From: Intoshia linei
Lineage: Eukaryota > Orthonectida > Rhopaluridae
NCBI GenBank assembly: GCA_001642005.1
Contig: LWCA01000013.1
Span: 23,582 to 87,581 of the forward strand
Length of the DNA: 64,000 bases
Direction of reading: 5' to 3'
Below, piece by piece: positions 39,201-58,500 of the stretch (its first letter is position 1; each line of letters begins with the position of its first letter). Below the pieces are notes generated by a model that had not been told where the DNA came from, did no database searches, and saw nothing but the letters and a program-made list of their open reading frames with translations. A program made the translations under genes and the position numbers.

Positions 39201-40281
39201 CCTTGACATTAGTCATTAGTGAAAACGAATTTTAAAATAATATTCAATTATCTGGATCTTAGACAGAATATGTTTATTACACACAACTAAAATAACTAAA
39301 ATATTCAAGGCCTTCCGTTTAATAAAAGTACTAGCTTGGATGTTTTGTACTTTATACAAACAGCACCTAGCTCGCTGAGGGCGGACATTTTTAATTCTAC
39401 CAAAAAAGTCATAAAAATGCTTTTTTGATTGTGAATTTGTTACTTTTTTAGATTAAAATTTTTTTTAAATTCTAGGGCTGTTTTCATTTTATAAAAAAAG
39501 GGTAATCTGGGGTTTTGATCGATGAAAATAAACCTTTTTGAGGTTTTTATTTATGATAACTCTTATAATTTTAAAATTTATCCTAGAATTTTTGTTGTAT
39601 GCAATTCTAGGACTTTTTTCATTTTTATAAAAAAGGATAATTTGATGTTTTGACAAGAAGATATCAGATTTTGAAATGGAAAATAACTATAATGTTGATG
39701 ATTTTAAAATCGTGACCAGATTGTGTATTTTTTATAATACTAGGACGGGTTTGAATTTAAAAAAAGGGGACATTGGGGTTTTAACCTTGAAGGGCTCAAT
39801 TTATGAGATTAAAATGTATCTTACCTTCACCACCAAAACAAACTGTAATAAAAATGTAGTATTTTTAAAATTATATTTTAAAAAATTATAGTGTGTCAAT
39901 AAGAGTCTATAATAATACTAATTAAGAATTTAAAATAATTTTTTAAATTTTGACAATGTTTTTTAGAATACGTTTGTTGTGAAATTTTGAAAATAGTTGT
40001 AAAAAATTTATAAAGCCTAGGTAAAGTAGAATAAATTATACTTGAAAATTTTCATTAAAACCGGGCTAAAAATTATTTAACCACACAATTTTAAAAATAC
40101 TAAATATTAATTGTTACATTTTTTAATTAATTTTATAATTGACGGAAATGAAATACAAATAAATTACCTTTGAGTAATAATAAATACATTCAACTTTTCA
40201 ATAAAAACAACAGAGTGAATAATTTCATTAGTTGAACTGTATTCAATTGGATCTAAATTGATATTATATTTTTCAGGACAG
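33217..40281 (-). CDS. transmembrane semaphorin, signal exon not found, one in-frame TGA
   Basis: Ten exons on the minus strand: 40281-40168, 38901-38790, 38291-38175, 37883-37842, 37796-37571, 37424-37355, 35765-35605, 35436-35132, 34945-34670, 33615-33217, with all phases matching (about 607 codons). Sema-domain landmarks: LNVFIITQ followed by RNKINILNKDTL, KEIEWVSSPEDVSNC, LFALDYPNQDKIILCGTCS with MKPMC (the family's 'VCGTNAFxPxC'), KRVYIYTRWF, YFFIFTEI, RFICYLDLDKF and LLAYRPV with NDFRLQFMRY. After the sema domain there is no clear PSI or Ig domain, then a membrane helix (FNYIVICFVFLFGCIMGIML) and a tail of about 85 residues. The sixth exon ends ...FTEIAN, TGA, CG just before its donor, so the joined frame has one stop. 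This may be a decayed allele, a sequencing difference or read-through. Semaphorins bind plexins and steer cell or axon movement. Confidence 0.82.
34030..34320. repeat. repeat related to 36140-36290
   Basis: Begins AAAATCCCACCACTAATAAA and contains ATACCATTTCAAGCCCTC, then CAATTTTACGAAATCTTATG. The stretch at about 36140-36290 shows the same order (ACCATTAATAAAATTTAAT, ATACCATTTCAACCCTC, GATTTTACCAAAACTTATG). Both copies are in introns of the semaphorin gene. Non-coding and of unknown class. Confidence 0.5.
34340..34542 (+). pseudogene. hAT transposase C-terminal fragment, antisense in semaphorin intron
   Basis: A 60-residue frame reads LMTVQPTCTQNERNFSTASN then FVAKRRTSLKDESINIMCFE, the C-terminal dimerisation motif of hAT transposases ('SxxxERxFSxAxxxxxxxRxxL'). 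Nothing upstream continues the protein, so only the last part of the gene survives. It lies in the intron before the last semaphorin exon. Confidence 0.85.
36364..36730. mobile_element. 367-bp hAT-like fold-back element with 8-bp target duplication
   Basis: The ends are CAGGGATTGGAATTAATTGG and, inverted, CAATTATTTCTAATCCCTG. Inside, several inverted TAATCAATTAATTGTTT words make the whole element largely self-complementary. It is flanked by GTCCATAG (36356-36363) and GTCCGTAG (36731-36738), an 8-bp duplication with one later mutation. It differs in sequence from families A and B. It lies between the sixth and seventh reconstructed semaphorin exons. Confidence 0.85.
39329..39890. repeat. family E fragment followed by family D repeat
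   Basis: 39329-39400 carries the family E start (CTAGCTTGGATGTTTTGTAC, then CTCGCTGAGGGCGG). 39430-39890 is a family D copy with TTCTAGGGCTGTTTTCATTT, GGGTAATCTGGGGTTTTGAT and TTTTTGAGGTTTTTATTTAT. The same E-then-D order occurs at 14018-14605, so the two may be parts of one composite repeat. Located in the first reconstructed semaphorin intron. Confidence 0.55.
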
Positions 40282-40304
40282 CTAACTAAAGTCCAACCAC
40301 AAAG

Positions 40305-40510
40305 CTAGTCACCCAAAAATGAAAAATAGACCACAAATTTTTTTCGAATACAATAAGTAGTGTCGTGTATCCATAGGCTCCTCTCCGAGCCTCTTGACTT
40401 GACATTTTAAATTTAACACACAAAATAGCCCAATTTTTAATGCCCTATCAGTAAAAATAAGGCCACCGTTTTACAAAAATTTCGTCAAGTCCCCCTCAAA
40501 GAGGTTGAAA
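40305..40510. repeat. family G repeat copy 2, between semaphorin and CHMP1
   Basis: Contains the family core ACATTTTAAATTTAACACAC followed by AAAATAG and later TTTTACAAAAATTTCGTC. It occupies most of the space between the first reconstructed semaphorin exon and the CHMP1 start codon, so it may overlap the promoter region of one or both divergent genes. Confidence 0.6.
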
Positions 40511-40743
40511 ATAAATTTGAAAAAATTGAATATTTAGTTTATATATTTTAAATTTTTTATGACAAAACACACACAATGTACAATGTACCAAAACTAAAAT
40601 TATTAAATTTCAGCAAACTACATTCTGTACATAATAACCAATGGTTATTATTGTTATTAACCATAAGCAATAAAATTGAATATAATAAATTTAATGAAAA
40701 AGCAAGTTTATTGAATAATATTTATTTAGATAATCTAACAAAA

Positions 40744-41943
40744 ATGTCCAGACAAAGCGAAAGTATGCAAGTTAAGAATTAAGTAATATAATGAAATCTA
40801 GAACTAATGTTTGAATTACAAATGGATGTAAAAAAAATGAAACGAGAAGCAGATAAAGCCAAATCTAGATCTGAAATGGCCAAAAAGAAGGTGAAAAATG
40901 TATATATTTTAAAAAAATTAGATTTGATTAAAATTTAGTTAATTTTAAAAAATGAAATTAAGGAGGCTGAAATTGAAGCAGAAAATTCAATAAGTTTGTA
41001 CAATAGATCGCTGATGTATAGGCGGTATGCATCTAAAATTGATCTTATTGCACACAAATTGAGACACAAACAAGCTATCGAGGGAATGACTAAAAATATG
41101 ACCAAAATTGCGCATAGTTTACACAATTCTCTTACTACTGCCAAAATTGGAAATGTTTATTTTTCATGATACATAATGAAGCATGAGTTTTCATTGTCTT
41201 GTCAACATTTATATCAGACATTCCCAACATTTTCCGTTGCACTCTTGGGTTCGACAGAAAAATTTTGGGTGAAAAAATTTACATTTTGTAACGCTTTTTT
41301 CATCATTTTCAACTATTCATACAGTGTTTCTCAAATTATGCGTCCGAAAAATTATTGAAAAATTATTGAAAAATTATTTGTCAACATTTAAGTTTACTTG
41401 ACGGTAGGAGTCTGAGAAATTGAAGGGTCAACAGTTTAAACTTTGAGAATATCTGATTTCAAGGAATTTAGATTTAAGTTTTAATAAATACTCATTAGTT
41501 TCATGTTTTGTTTAGATTACCGAAATTTCCGAATTGTTTGAACAGCAGATGGAAAAATTGGACATTCACTCTGGAATTGTTCAAAATACAGTAGCTGCAT
41601 CTGATGTCATAAATGCGCCAGCTAATGAAATTCAAAATTTGATGAAAGCTGCAGCAGATGAAGCCGGGTTTGTTAATTTACATAATATATCAAAATTATG
41701 TAAAATTGTTCACATAATTCTGAGTTACAAAAAATTCAAAATAAATTACCCTCTATTTTATTTTTTAAATTTCAAAATAACTTACATTTTAGCATTGAAT
41801 ACAATATAGCTCTATCATCCAACGACCAACAAAATACAGTTACTGAACAGACTGAAATTGAAGTAATTTATATAGATTTTATTATATATTATTAATTATA
41901 GGAGGATCTTAATGAGGAATTACGTAAATTGAGACAATTATAA
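40744..41943 (+). CDS. CHMP1: charged multivesicular body protein 1 (ESCRT-III)
   Basis: ESCRT-III subunit acting in endosomal sorting, cytokinetic abscission and nuclear envelope resealing. Six exons: 40744-40762, 40802-40899, 40939-41154, 41516-41667, 41793-41862, 41902-41943, giving 198 residues against 196-199 in human CHMP1. The first exon is only 19 nt. The N-terminus MSRQSEKLMFELQ aligns without gaps to the human start. The basic helix-1/2 region follows (KKMKREADKAKSRSEMAKKK), then AEIEAENSISLYNR, then ELFEQQMEKLDIHSG, and a C-terminal MIT-interacting motif DLNEELRKLRQL. Four of the five introns are near 40 or 125 bp; the fourth-exon intron upstream is 361 bp. The frame is also open upstream to an ATG at 40576, which would add 56 residues, but the family length favours 40744. 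Divergent from the semaphorin gene. Confidence 0.95.
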
Positions 41944-43686
41944 TCAATTTAAAACTGTTGTATTTATTTTGTTATATTATTTTTATTAAATTTTTTACCA
42001 TTTTATTTTATTACCAGTAAATACTAGCTTGACTATTATGTACTTTGTACAAACAACATCCTAGCTTAACCGAGGGCGGGCTTTTTTAATTCTACAAAAA
42101 AATAAATTCACTAATATAATCTTATTTAAAAATGGTACATTCATTATTATCAATCCAATAAAGGAGTGGATCCTAAACTTTTTTCACCATGAACCCGTAA
42201 TTTCAAATTATATTTATATCACTAGTCAACACTGAAAAATAATACCGTTTTGTAGATAAATTTGGACTGTGATTGACTGACTTTGGATTGGACTGTTTTT
42301 ACTTTATTTTTAAATGTTAATATACAAAAAATTAAGATGGAATAGTTCACTTTAAAGTAATAAGTAATGTGATATAATGGTTTCACCTGACACAAATTTG
42401 GGAACCACTCCTTTAAATGATTGATAATAGTGAATAGTAGGATTTTTAAGTTAGATTTTCAACGTGAATTTATTTTTTAAGTATAATAAAAATGTGCTCT
42501 CGGCAGAGCTAGGTCCTGTTTGTACGTAGTATGTAAATTTATTTTTTGGTAGTATAAAAATGTTCCCTCGGTAGAACTAGGCTACGCTGTATTTTTAAGT
42601 ATAATAAAAATGTGCCATCGGCAAAGCTAGGCCCTGTTTGTACGTAGTACATAACAGTCAACCTAGATAAAAAATAAAAAAGGTAATAAAGGATTAGATA
42701 TTTACTAGTTTACTTACATATAGCGAAAGTTTCACTGAGTTTGTCTAAAATTTGTTAGACAGTGTAATGGAGCATTGCTTCATTGACACACATTCACGTA
42801 TGTCAAATAAATTTCACACCGAGTTAATTACATGTCATTCCTACAAAATATTTTCGTTGTAAATTTAAATTTTAATCCAACCATGCAATTAATTTACTAT
42901 TTTATGCCATTTGTACGTTATTTATTTATACCTCTACAATTTTTAAAGTAAAAATTACCTAATTGAACAGATAAAATTTGTACAAATTCAATCAAAACCA
43001 AACAAACACAACATTTTGTCCAAATTTTCGTTATCATTTTCAGTCTAATTTTTAAAACATTTTAATCTAATTTTTCAAATTGAACGTGATCATATTTTAA
43101 TAGCTTAATCAATGTCTAGAAATGTCATGGTTCAAAATTAAAATGTACATGGTTCAATAGGTTTGTATATTACATAATTCGCTATCGTTAGTGCGATATG
43201 AATGATAGACAACTCACTATTTAAATATGATAAATTTTTTAACTAATGTATACAACCAGACATTTTATTAAAATTATGCCTGCACAATTTGTGTAGTTTC
43301 ACAAGTAGATAAACTCAGTAAGCGATAAATGGCTCATTTTATATTTTTACACCAATTTTTATGTTTTGTATTAGGTACAAACTGGCCTGTCTGTCAAGAG
43401 CCGACAAGTTTTCAGTCAAACCACTTTGGCGACTTTATCATGAAGTGAACAATTAACTTGTAACAACTGTAGTTACAATAACTTATTTAATTTGTGTTAG
43501 CTTCATGCTAATATCATTAGAGCATTTAATTACAATTGTAAATAAATATACAATAACAATGCATTTGTACAACTTAAAAAAAATATAATTTAACTAACTG
43601 TAAATAACGATAAACAAAATAACAGAAAGATGACGTAGTGACAGAAACTAATTATTTGGCGGAAAATATAAATATAAATTGATTTT
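41944..43686. repeat. intergenic family E repeats, inverted pair and short tandem array
   Basis: About 42024-42200 is a plus-oriented family E copy (CTAGCTTGACTATTATGTAC; later AATCCAATAAAGGAGTGG). About 42280-42665 is an inverted copy. Within it, 42481-42660 repeats a segment of roughly 60-70 bp about three times (AAGTATAATAAAAATGTG, then CTCGGCAGAGCTAGG, then CTGTTTGTACGTAGTA). 42670-43686 shows nothing recognisable apart from the ORC1 upstream region. Confidence 0.6.
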
Positions 43687-45237
43687 ATGAAATTGGAAAG
43701 TAAAATGAAATCTCAAAGATTAAGTTTAAAAGATTATAAAGATTTAAAAAATGTAAAAAGAAACAGTATGATGGTAATAAAAGAAAAACCAAGTAAAAAG
43801 CGATTATCATCGATTGTAACAAGATCAATGTCTATGGATAAAGCTATACCAAACAAATACAAAAAAATTGATAAAATAAAGGAAAACGAAGATAAACTAT
43901 ATGATAAACAAAATGAAAATTTAAAAAGTATAAAAAAACCAAACTTGGAACGAATAAAATCATTGCGGAACCGATCAATGATCAAGTACGACGATTCATT
44001 AAAATTCACAGTGTTGAAAAAGTCCTTAGAAAAACACAAGAGCCAAATTACGGTACTAAAAAAGCCAAAAATAGACATAAACAATGTAACAAAGAAAAAG
44101 ATTCAAAACATAAACAAAGACATCCAATACACCCCGAGAAAGTCAACAATGTGTTTTGACGGACATTTACCGTGCCGAGAAAAGGAATACAACCACATTA
44201 AAAAATTTGTATCGAGTCATTTAAAACAAAAAGTTGGCGCCTGTTTATACATTTCTGGCGTACCTGGAACAGGAAAAACAGCGACAGTTACTAAAATTAT
44301 CTCAGACATTACAAATTCCTTTAAAGCCGTAAAATATGTTCATTTAAATGGGATGGAATCTACAGGTCCAAACCAGATCTATTCTAAAATGGTACAGCAG
44401 TTAACGGGTAGGAAAATGAGTACAACCAAATCATTACCATGTCTCGTCAATCTTTTCGGGATAAATTTAATAGAAAAAACCCAAAAGAAGTACACTAGTG
44501 CTCTAATAGTTATCGACGAACTGGACATGCTTGTTGGATCACAAAAAAACTCGGCTATTTATAATATTTTCGATTGGCCGAATCAATCAAAGTCTTGTCT
44601 CGTTGTTTTAGCTATAGCTAACGCAATGGATTTACCTGAAAGATTATCTGCAAAAATATCATCTAGAATAGGACTTAACCGTTTAACATTTGAACCGTAT
44701 TATTACGATGAATTGATTAAAATTATTAAATACAAATGCACTTCCATTTTGCCCAGTATTGGTTCCAAGAATGTGGAATTTATATCTCGTAAAGTTGCTT
44801 CACTTTCTGGTGATGTTAGGAGAGCTATCGATACGTGTAACAAAATTAAATTGGACATTTCACGAGAAAAATCTCGCAAAACAAAAATTGATGAAAATTT
44901 GATTAAAAAAATTATTATGGCTACATTCTCTTCTCCTGTGCATGAGGTCATTTTGGCTAGAACTTTTTACGAAAAAATATTATTAAATTCATTTGCTACA
45001 GTCATCAACAAGACTGGTATAGATCAAATCAAAATAAAGGATCTTTATAATCATTTTTGTCAATCTTGTGTTTTTTCCGGAAATTCTTATGTTTCTCTTT
45101 ATAGTTTTTATAACATGTGTGTCGAACTCAATCAATCTAGACTCATTCTTATTAATTCTGCCAATTCTCCTTTTAATTGTCACATTCAGCTGTTGGCAAA
45201 TACAGACGATATTTTTACATGCACCAAAGAAAATTAA
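43687..45237 (+). CDS. ORC1: origin recognition complex subunit 1
   Basis: AAA+ ATPase of the origin recognition complex that licenses replication origins. One uninterrupted 516-codon exon; an in-frame TAA lies 9 nt before the ATG at 43687. Residues 1-145 are basic and low in complexity. The AAA+ core follows: Walker A GVPGTGKT (191-198), NGMESTGPNQIYSKM (221-235), Walker B LIVIDELD (273-280), YNIFDWPNQSKSCLVVLAI, sensor 1 AIAN (309-312), MDLPER, arginine-finger segment SSRIGL (R327), and sensor 2 GDVRRAID. A winged-helix-like C-terminus follows. The IFDWP and MDLPER phrases distinguish it from CDC6. Metazoan ORC1 normally has an N-terminal BAH domain (about 860 residues in human); none is encoded here unless an upstream exon was missed. 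It converges on POLR3A with 37 bp between stop codons. Confidence 0.94.
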   Translation: MKLESKMKSQRLSLKDYKDLKNVKRNSMMVIKEKPSKKRLSSIVTRSMSMDKAIPNKYKKIDKIKENEDKLYDKQNENLKSIKKPNLERIKSLRNRSMIKYDDSLKFTVLKKSLEKHKSQITVLKKPKIDINNVTKKKIQNINKDIQYTPRKSTMCFDGHLPCREKEYNHIKKFVSSHLKQKVGACLYISGVPGTGKTATVTKIISDITNSFKAVKYVHLNGMESTGPNQIYSKMVQQLTGRKMSTTKSLPCLVNLFGINLIEKTQKKYTSALIVIDELDMLVGSQKNSAIYNIFDWPNQSKSCLVVLAIANAMDLPERLSAKISSRIGLNRLTFEPYYYDELIKIIKYKCTSILPSIGSKNVEFISRKVASLSGDVRRAIDTCNKIKLDISREKSRKTKIDENLIKKIIMATFSSPVHEVILARTFYEKILLNSFATVINKTGIDQIKIKDLYNHFCQSCVFSGNSYVSLYSFYNMCVELNQSRLILINSANSPFNCHIQLLANTDDIFTCTKEN

Positions 45238-45239
45238 AA

Positions 45240-45268
45240 TTTATTAATGTACATATATTTACAATAAA
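45240..45268. terminator. overlapping convergent poly(A) signals of ORC1 and POLR3A
   Basis: AATAAA on the plus strand at 45263-45268 lies 26 bp after the ORC1 stop. AATAAA on the minus strand (TTTATT at 45240-45245) lies 30 bp after the POLR3A stop. With cleavage 10-30 nt beyond each signal, each mRNA would end within or next to the other gene's last codons. Signal identity is from the hexamers only. Confidence 0.55.
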
Positions 45269-45274
45269 CAATAT

Positions 45275-53383
<8,109 letters not shown>

Positions 53384-55539
53384 CTTTTTTGTTGATAATT
53401 TTTTAATTTATGTTCCATAGATAAATATTCTATAGATAAATAAAGTTTAGGTTTTTGGACGATAATGAAGAATGGATTTCTAAAAATTTTTCACAAATGA
53501 TACAGTGTCATATGACCCTAGTCATATATCTAATGCTTTTGATATGCCATTTTAAATTTAACACACAAAATAAGTTATGATATTGAAGAATATAATTTTT
53601 TAATGCTCAATTTCGAATAATGAGGCCTCCATTTTATTAACAAAATTTCAACAAAAATTACAAAAAGAGCCTTAAAGAGAGATTATAAATATTTTTGGAT
53701 GATACAATTCAAATTTACACAATGTCAATCAAAGAAAGATATATCTATGAATGGTATACCGAGAAAAATCTTATTTTTTCAAATTCAACATAGTCATTTT
53801 ATTAAAGCGTCATATCCACTAATGAATATGCGTGGCTATACAGTAAATATTAAATGTAATGCAATCAGATATTCTAGGTAGTTCTTCGTCCGCAACGTTA
53901 TCTTTATCTTTATTTACTCGTTGAATTTCTTTCAGACTGGATATGATATCATAAAATTACGAATTATAACTAGGGCAAGCAAAAGTCAAAAAAGTTAAAA
54001 TTTGATATATTAAATAGTTTAACAGTATGATGGCACCAATATCGTCATTATTAATTGGTTAATTAAAATTTTATAAAGTTAATACGGTTAGAAAAGTTAA
54101 TAAAGTTAGATTTTGAAAATATTCAATTATTTACATGTGCATTTTAAAATTTGAATCCTTATCAAATTTTAATCTAATATTCAGTTAATACCTAAATTTC
54201 CAAAGTCTAGACAGAAAAAATTTTTATTTAATAAAACATTCAAATTTAAATAAGAAACTGAAAAAACTTTGTTAATATCATTTTGATATTACAATCGTTT
54301 GCAATAGTGGTAAAATTACGCTGAAATATTTATAAAGTGAAGATTCAGTTAATTATTATTACACAATTGGTATTTTTAAGTATTTATTAAATTGGTACTG
54401 AATATATGTCATCACATTGAAAATGACAAAATAGATTTTTATAGTTTTATTTTTTCTGGAATTTATGCTAATTATGACAATTTTTAGGATTGGACTGTTT
54501 TTACTTTATGAGAAAAAAATTAATTTACGTTATTTTGGTAGAAAATACTTTGTTTTAATAAATTGCAAACAAATTGTACTTTATTTTTAGTAATACGTAC
54601 TTTATTATAAAAATGAAAAATTTTACCCATGAATTCAGGTGAAGATATAAAGAAGAGTAAGAATATGTTGGATTTCGATATCGCATGAGGAGTTTGATGA
54701 AATTAATCTTTGTCAATATAAAAAGGTTGATTTGCAAAAGCTTTATTTAAAAACATCACAAAAATTTTTCTGCAATAATGACAAAATTTGTGGATGTTTT
54801 TTGAGGAAGGACATTTTAAAAACAGGAGTTATTAATTATTATAAGAACAAGATGGAAGTTTGTATTTTTAAAATTATCCAGAACAAACCTGATATTAAGA
54901 AAACAAAATAATGTATGAGCTACTAAAATAAATACCAAAATAACGTTAAATTACCGAGTAGCCTTACTTTATTTTTAATATTATACACACATTCTGTCTA
55001 ATAAATTAAAAACATAGGATAGCAATTGTTTTTAAAATTCTTTACGCAAATGTTAACAAACAAAAAATTAAGATGGAAATAATTCACTTTAAAATAAAAA
55101 AGAATGTGATATGATGGTTCCACAGAAATAAATTTGGGAACCACTCCTTTAAAGAATTGATATTAGTAAATAGTAGGATTTTTAAGTTAAATTTTCAACG
55201 TATGTATTGTTGTAATGTATTTTTAAGTATAATAAAAATGTGCCCTCGGCAGAGCTAGGTGCTGTTTGTACGTAGTGCATAACAGTCAAACTAGTGGTTT
55301 ATAAAATACGAGATGTCAGATTATACGGCCGCGTCAAGATATGGTGCTAAGATGTAAGATACAAAAGTTTATAGATGATAATGGATACAAACAATAATAA
55401 TAATAATACAATATCACAGAAACGTAAACATGCAATTTTATCAACCATTATTCACCAACTCACTACGAATCAATGATGATGAATGCAAATAATGAGACGC
55501 ATTTATTTCTACATTTTTATTTTAAAATAATATCAGGAA
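53384..55539. other. intergenic region between POLR3A and the nucleoside transporter
   Basis: Contains a family G repeat at 53490-53685, starting about 100 bp upstream of the POLR3A start codon. An inverted family E copy lies at about 54950-55310 (ATTCTGTCTAATAAATTAAA, AAATTAAGATGG, CCACTCCTTTAAAGAATTG, CTCGGCAGAGCTAGGTGC). 53700-54940 shows no recognisable gene or repeat. Promoters for POLR3A and the 3' UTR of the transporter must be here but carry no motif I can name. Confidence 0.6.
53490..53685. repeat. family G repeat copy 3, upstream of POLR3A
   Basis: Carries CCATTTTAAATTTAACACAC followed by AAAATAAG, then TTTTTTAATGCTCAATTTC and GAGGCCTCCATTTTATT. Its order of motifs matches the copies at 8165, 40305 and 55795. 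Confidence 0.6.
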
Positions 55540-58500
55540 TTATATAATTAAATTTGCGCTATTTGAGTTTTCTAGAAGAGATAAGTAATTTAAAGGAAAT
55601 GCCAAACATAATCCGAGGAATATTGCACTTAATATGACTAATCCTGCTAGCATTGCAGATGATCCTTTAATTTTATTTGGTAAATTTCTAAAATGTAAAT
55701 TAACATTTTTAATGACTTAGTGATTATTTCCGAATAATAGCCCAAATAAACATACATGTATGTACTGAATGAAAACTTACCAAGTTTGAGGTCATCTGAA
55801 AATGAAATAAAATCACAAATGATGCGTAGAATACATCAATTAGCCACATTTCCAGGATCTTGATGTGATACAATAGTTATGATATTCAATCATTAAAAAA
55901 TTTTTGTAATGCTTAAGATGGCAAAATGAGGTCACCATATTGCAAAAATTCAATCACTAATTATGAAAATAAAATAAAAAAATTACTCTGGAATCATCAT
56001 AACGGCTCCACTTAGAATGTATCCATTTGATATTGCTAGTAATGAAACAAATATTCCAAACATCAAATCTGATTTTATTAGTCGAGGTATAAAACGTGTT
56101 TCTTTCGGAGACAAATTAAACAATAAAGCCAACGGTAAAAATAGAATACGACTTATTGTTGTAATCAGATAAAAATTATCGTTTTGCTAAAGATATATTC
56201 TATTTATTTATATTAAATTGTATAGGTTTATCAGTGGTTTTCAATATTTTTTGAGAATCGCCCTTCTCAATTTACAATTTAACTTGCTTTATTAAAATCC
56301 TCTTAAAATTTCAATTTTATATAATTTTTAATTTTATTCAGTGTTTGGAATTTGTGCTCCCTCATTTACTCTATGTTATTTGAAAAAATTATAAATTTAA
56401 AATTAAAAAATCAGAAAAAATGACGAGACTCAAAAAATATATTTGGTGATCCCACTGTCAAGAAATCTGATATATTATTTTTTATTATAAAAATATTTCG
56501 AAGGATATCTTTGAAAAAACGTTTCACCACTGAATTAGCCAATATAAAATAAAACAATCAAATATATAAATGACGAATTACAGAGGACCCTTTTTATAAA
56601 ATATATTAATTATTATTTTTTTAAATTTTAATTGAGTCAATTAATAGTAATTTTAAATAGAATAATTGTTGACATTATTAAGATATATTTTAATACATAC
56701 CGAACAATAAACTGATGCTAGAAGAGATCCCAATAGTGCAAAAAGATTAAAATTTAAAAATACAACCAAAGCTTTAAAATATGGATGATCTAAATTTTGA
56801 TTATAGACATAACGTTTATTAGGTAAACTTCATTATTAAGGCGGTGAACTATTGTGATGTGTCTGACCAGATGAGGCATAGTTACCAAAATAGATTAATA
56901 AAAATATCAATTCAAATTGAACTATGGTAAACTATACATGTTTGGTTTGATAAAAGAAGAAATCTGGTTTCTTCAGTTGACGAAGAGATACAACAATAAC
57001 TGTTTGTTCACCACCTTTGCTTTAACGTGAAATAAAAATAAAAAATTATAATAATATACGGTATACACCAAAGGTGGAGAAGCATTTACTTTTCTAAGGC
57101 TGCCCTAACGCCCCAAAAAAATTTAATAAGGCCGCAAATAACTTTATAAGTAAAATTTAATCAAATACAACAGTGCTATTCATGGGAAGTGAATACGAAA
57201 ATTTTAGATGATTGGGGTAATTGATAAATTTTTAGCATATTTTATTCAATTTAGTAAAATCTTATGAGAAAAACCTCTCTTTTACCAATATTTTTCTGAA
57301 AAATACCATTTTACCAAACTTTTAGATGCTAAAAATCCATCTATCTGATCCAACCGAAAAAGCTTAATTTTACCAAAAATTAATATTTTTAAAATAATAA
57401 AAATTTTTCACAAGACCGCACCAAATCGTCAATAATGCCGCACTTTTCTCACCTCTGGTCTACACTGTTATTTAAATTTATCATTTATATTATTTATTTA
57501 ATATTACAGTATGATATATTCTTATTTGTCGAATTTATTTGATACGTTAATCCTGGAAATATCATAAATGTCACTGTGAATACCAATAATACTGACGTAT
57601 ACAGTTTCCATTTCTATAAATTAATACATTAGTATTATGGAGTCCTGATTATTCGAAAATTTGAAAAACCGGTTATCGAATAATTCCGGTTATTTGAACA
57701 ACGATTATCTGATTAATCAGAATTTAAAATTTTTAACATATAAACCAATAAATCCTTACTTATATAATATGCTACGCGATTTTTGTTTGTGTGTGTGTTC
57801 CACTTTATTTAAACATCCCAAAGTCACATATTACGGGTCAAAAACCCCAATTGTCCTTTTTTTTGAAAATTAAACGAGTTGGAGAATTTAAAAAAATATA
57901 TACGCTGATACTGATTTTCATCATCGCTGAAATCATAAACATTATCATAAATTTCAATTTAGAAAAATTATATCTTCAGGGCCAAAATCTGAAATTACCC
58001 TTCTTTTTTTAATGAAAACAGCCCTAGAATTTAAAAAAATTTACAGGTGGCACAGTTGTATCTTGTAGAATTTTTAGGATTGGACGGTTTTTACTATATT
58101 TTTAATATTATACACACATTCTGTCTAATAAATTAAAAAAATGGGATAACAATTGTTTATAAAATTATTTACGCAATATCAACAAACAAAAAATTAAGAT
58201 GGAATAATTTACTTTAAAGTAAATGGTAATGTGATATATGATTTCAATGATATATTTATGACAATTTTGAAAATCCAATTATTCGAAATATATTCCGATT
58301 ATTTTTCTCCGATTATTGTAAGCGATTAACCGGGTTTTGGATTAATCAATTAATCGGATATCATTCCATAATTAGTATATTTAATACATATATTATAAAT
58401 AATAGACACATAATAATATATATTATATTCTGTATTTGATAAAATCCCTCATGGTGTTTGTGATTACACAATGCCCCGTTAATACTAGATCTCTCATAGA

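Noticed and set aside
40576-40743. Upstream in-frame ATG that would extend CHMP1 by 56 residues
   Set aside because: CHMP1 proteins are 196-199 residues and the ATG at 40744 aligns exactly with the family start; the extension is more likely 5' UTR.
55781-55795. Possible 15-nt microexon in the last intron of the nucleoside transporter, with good acceptor and donor
   Set aside because: Including it would create an in-frame TGA, while direct joining of the flanking exons gives a clean, conserved frame.
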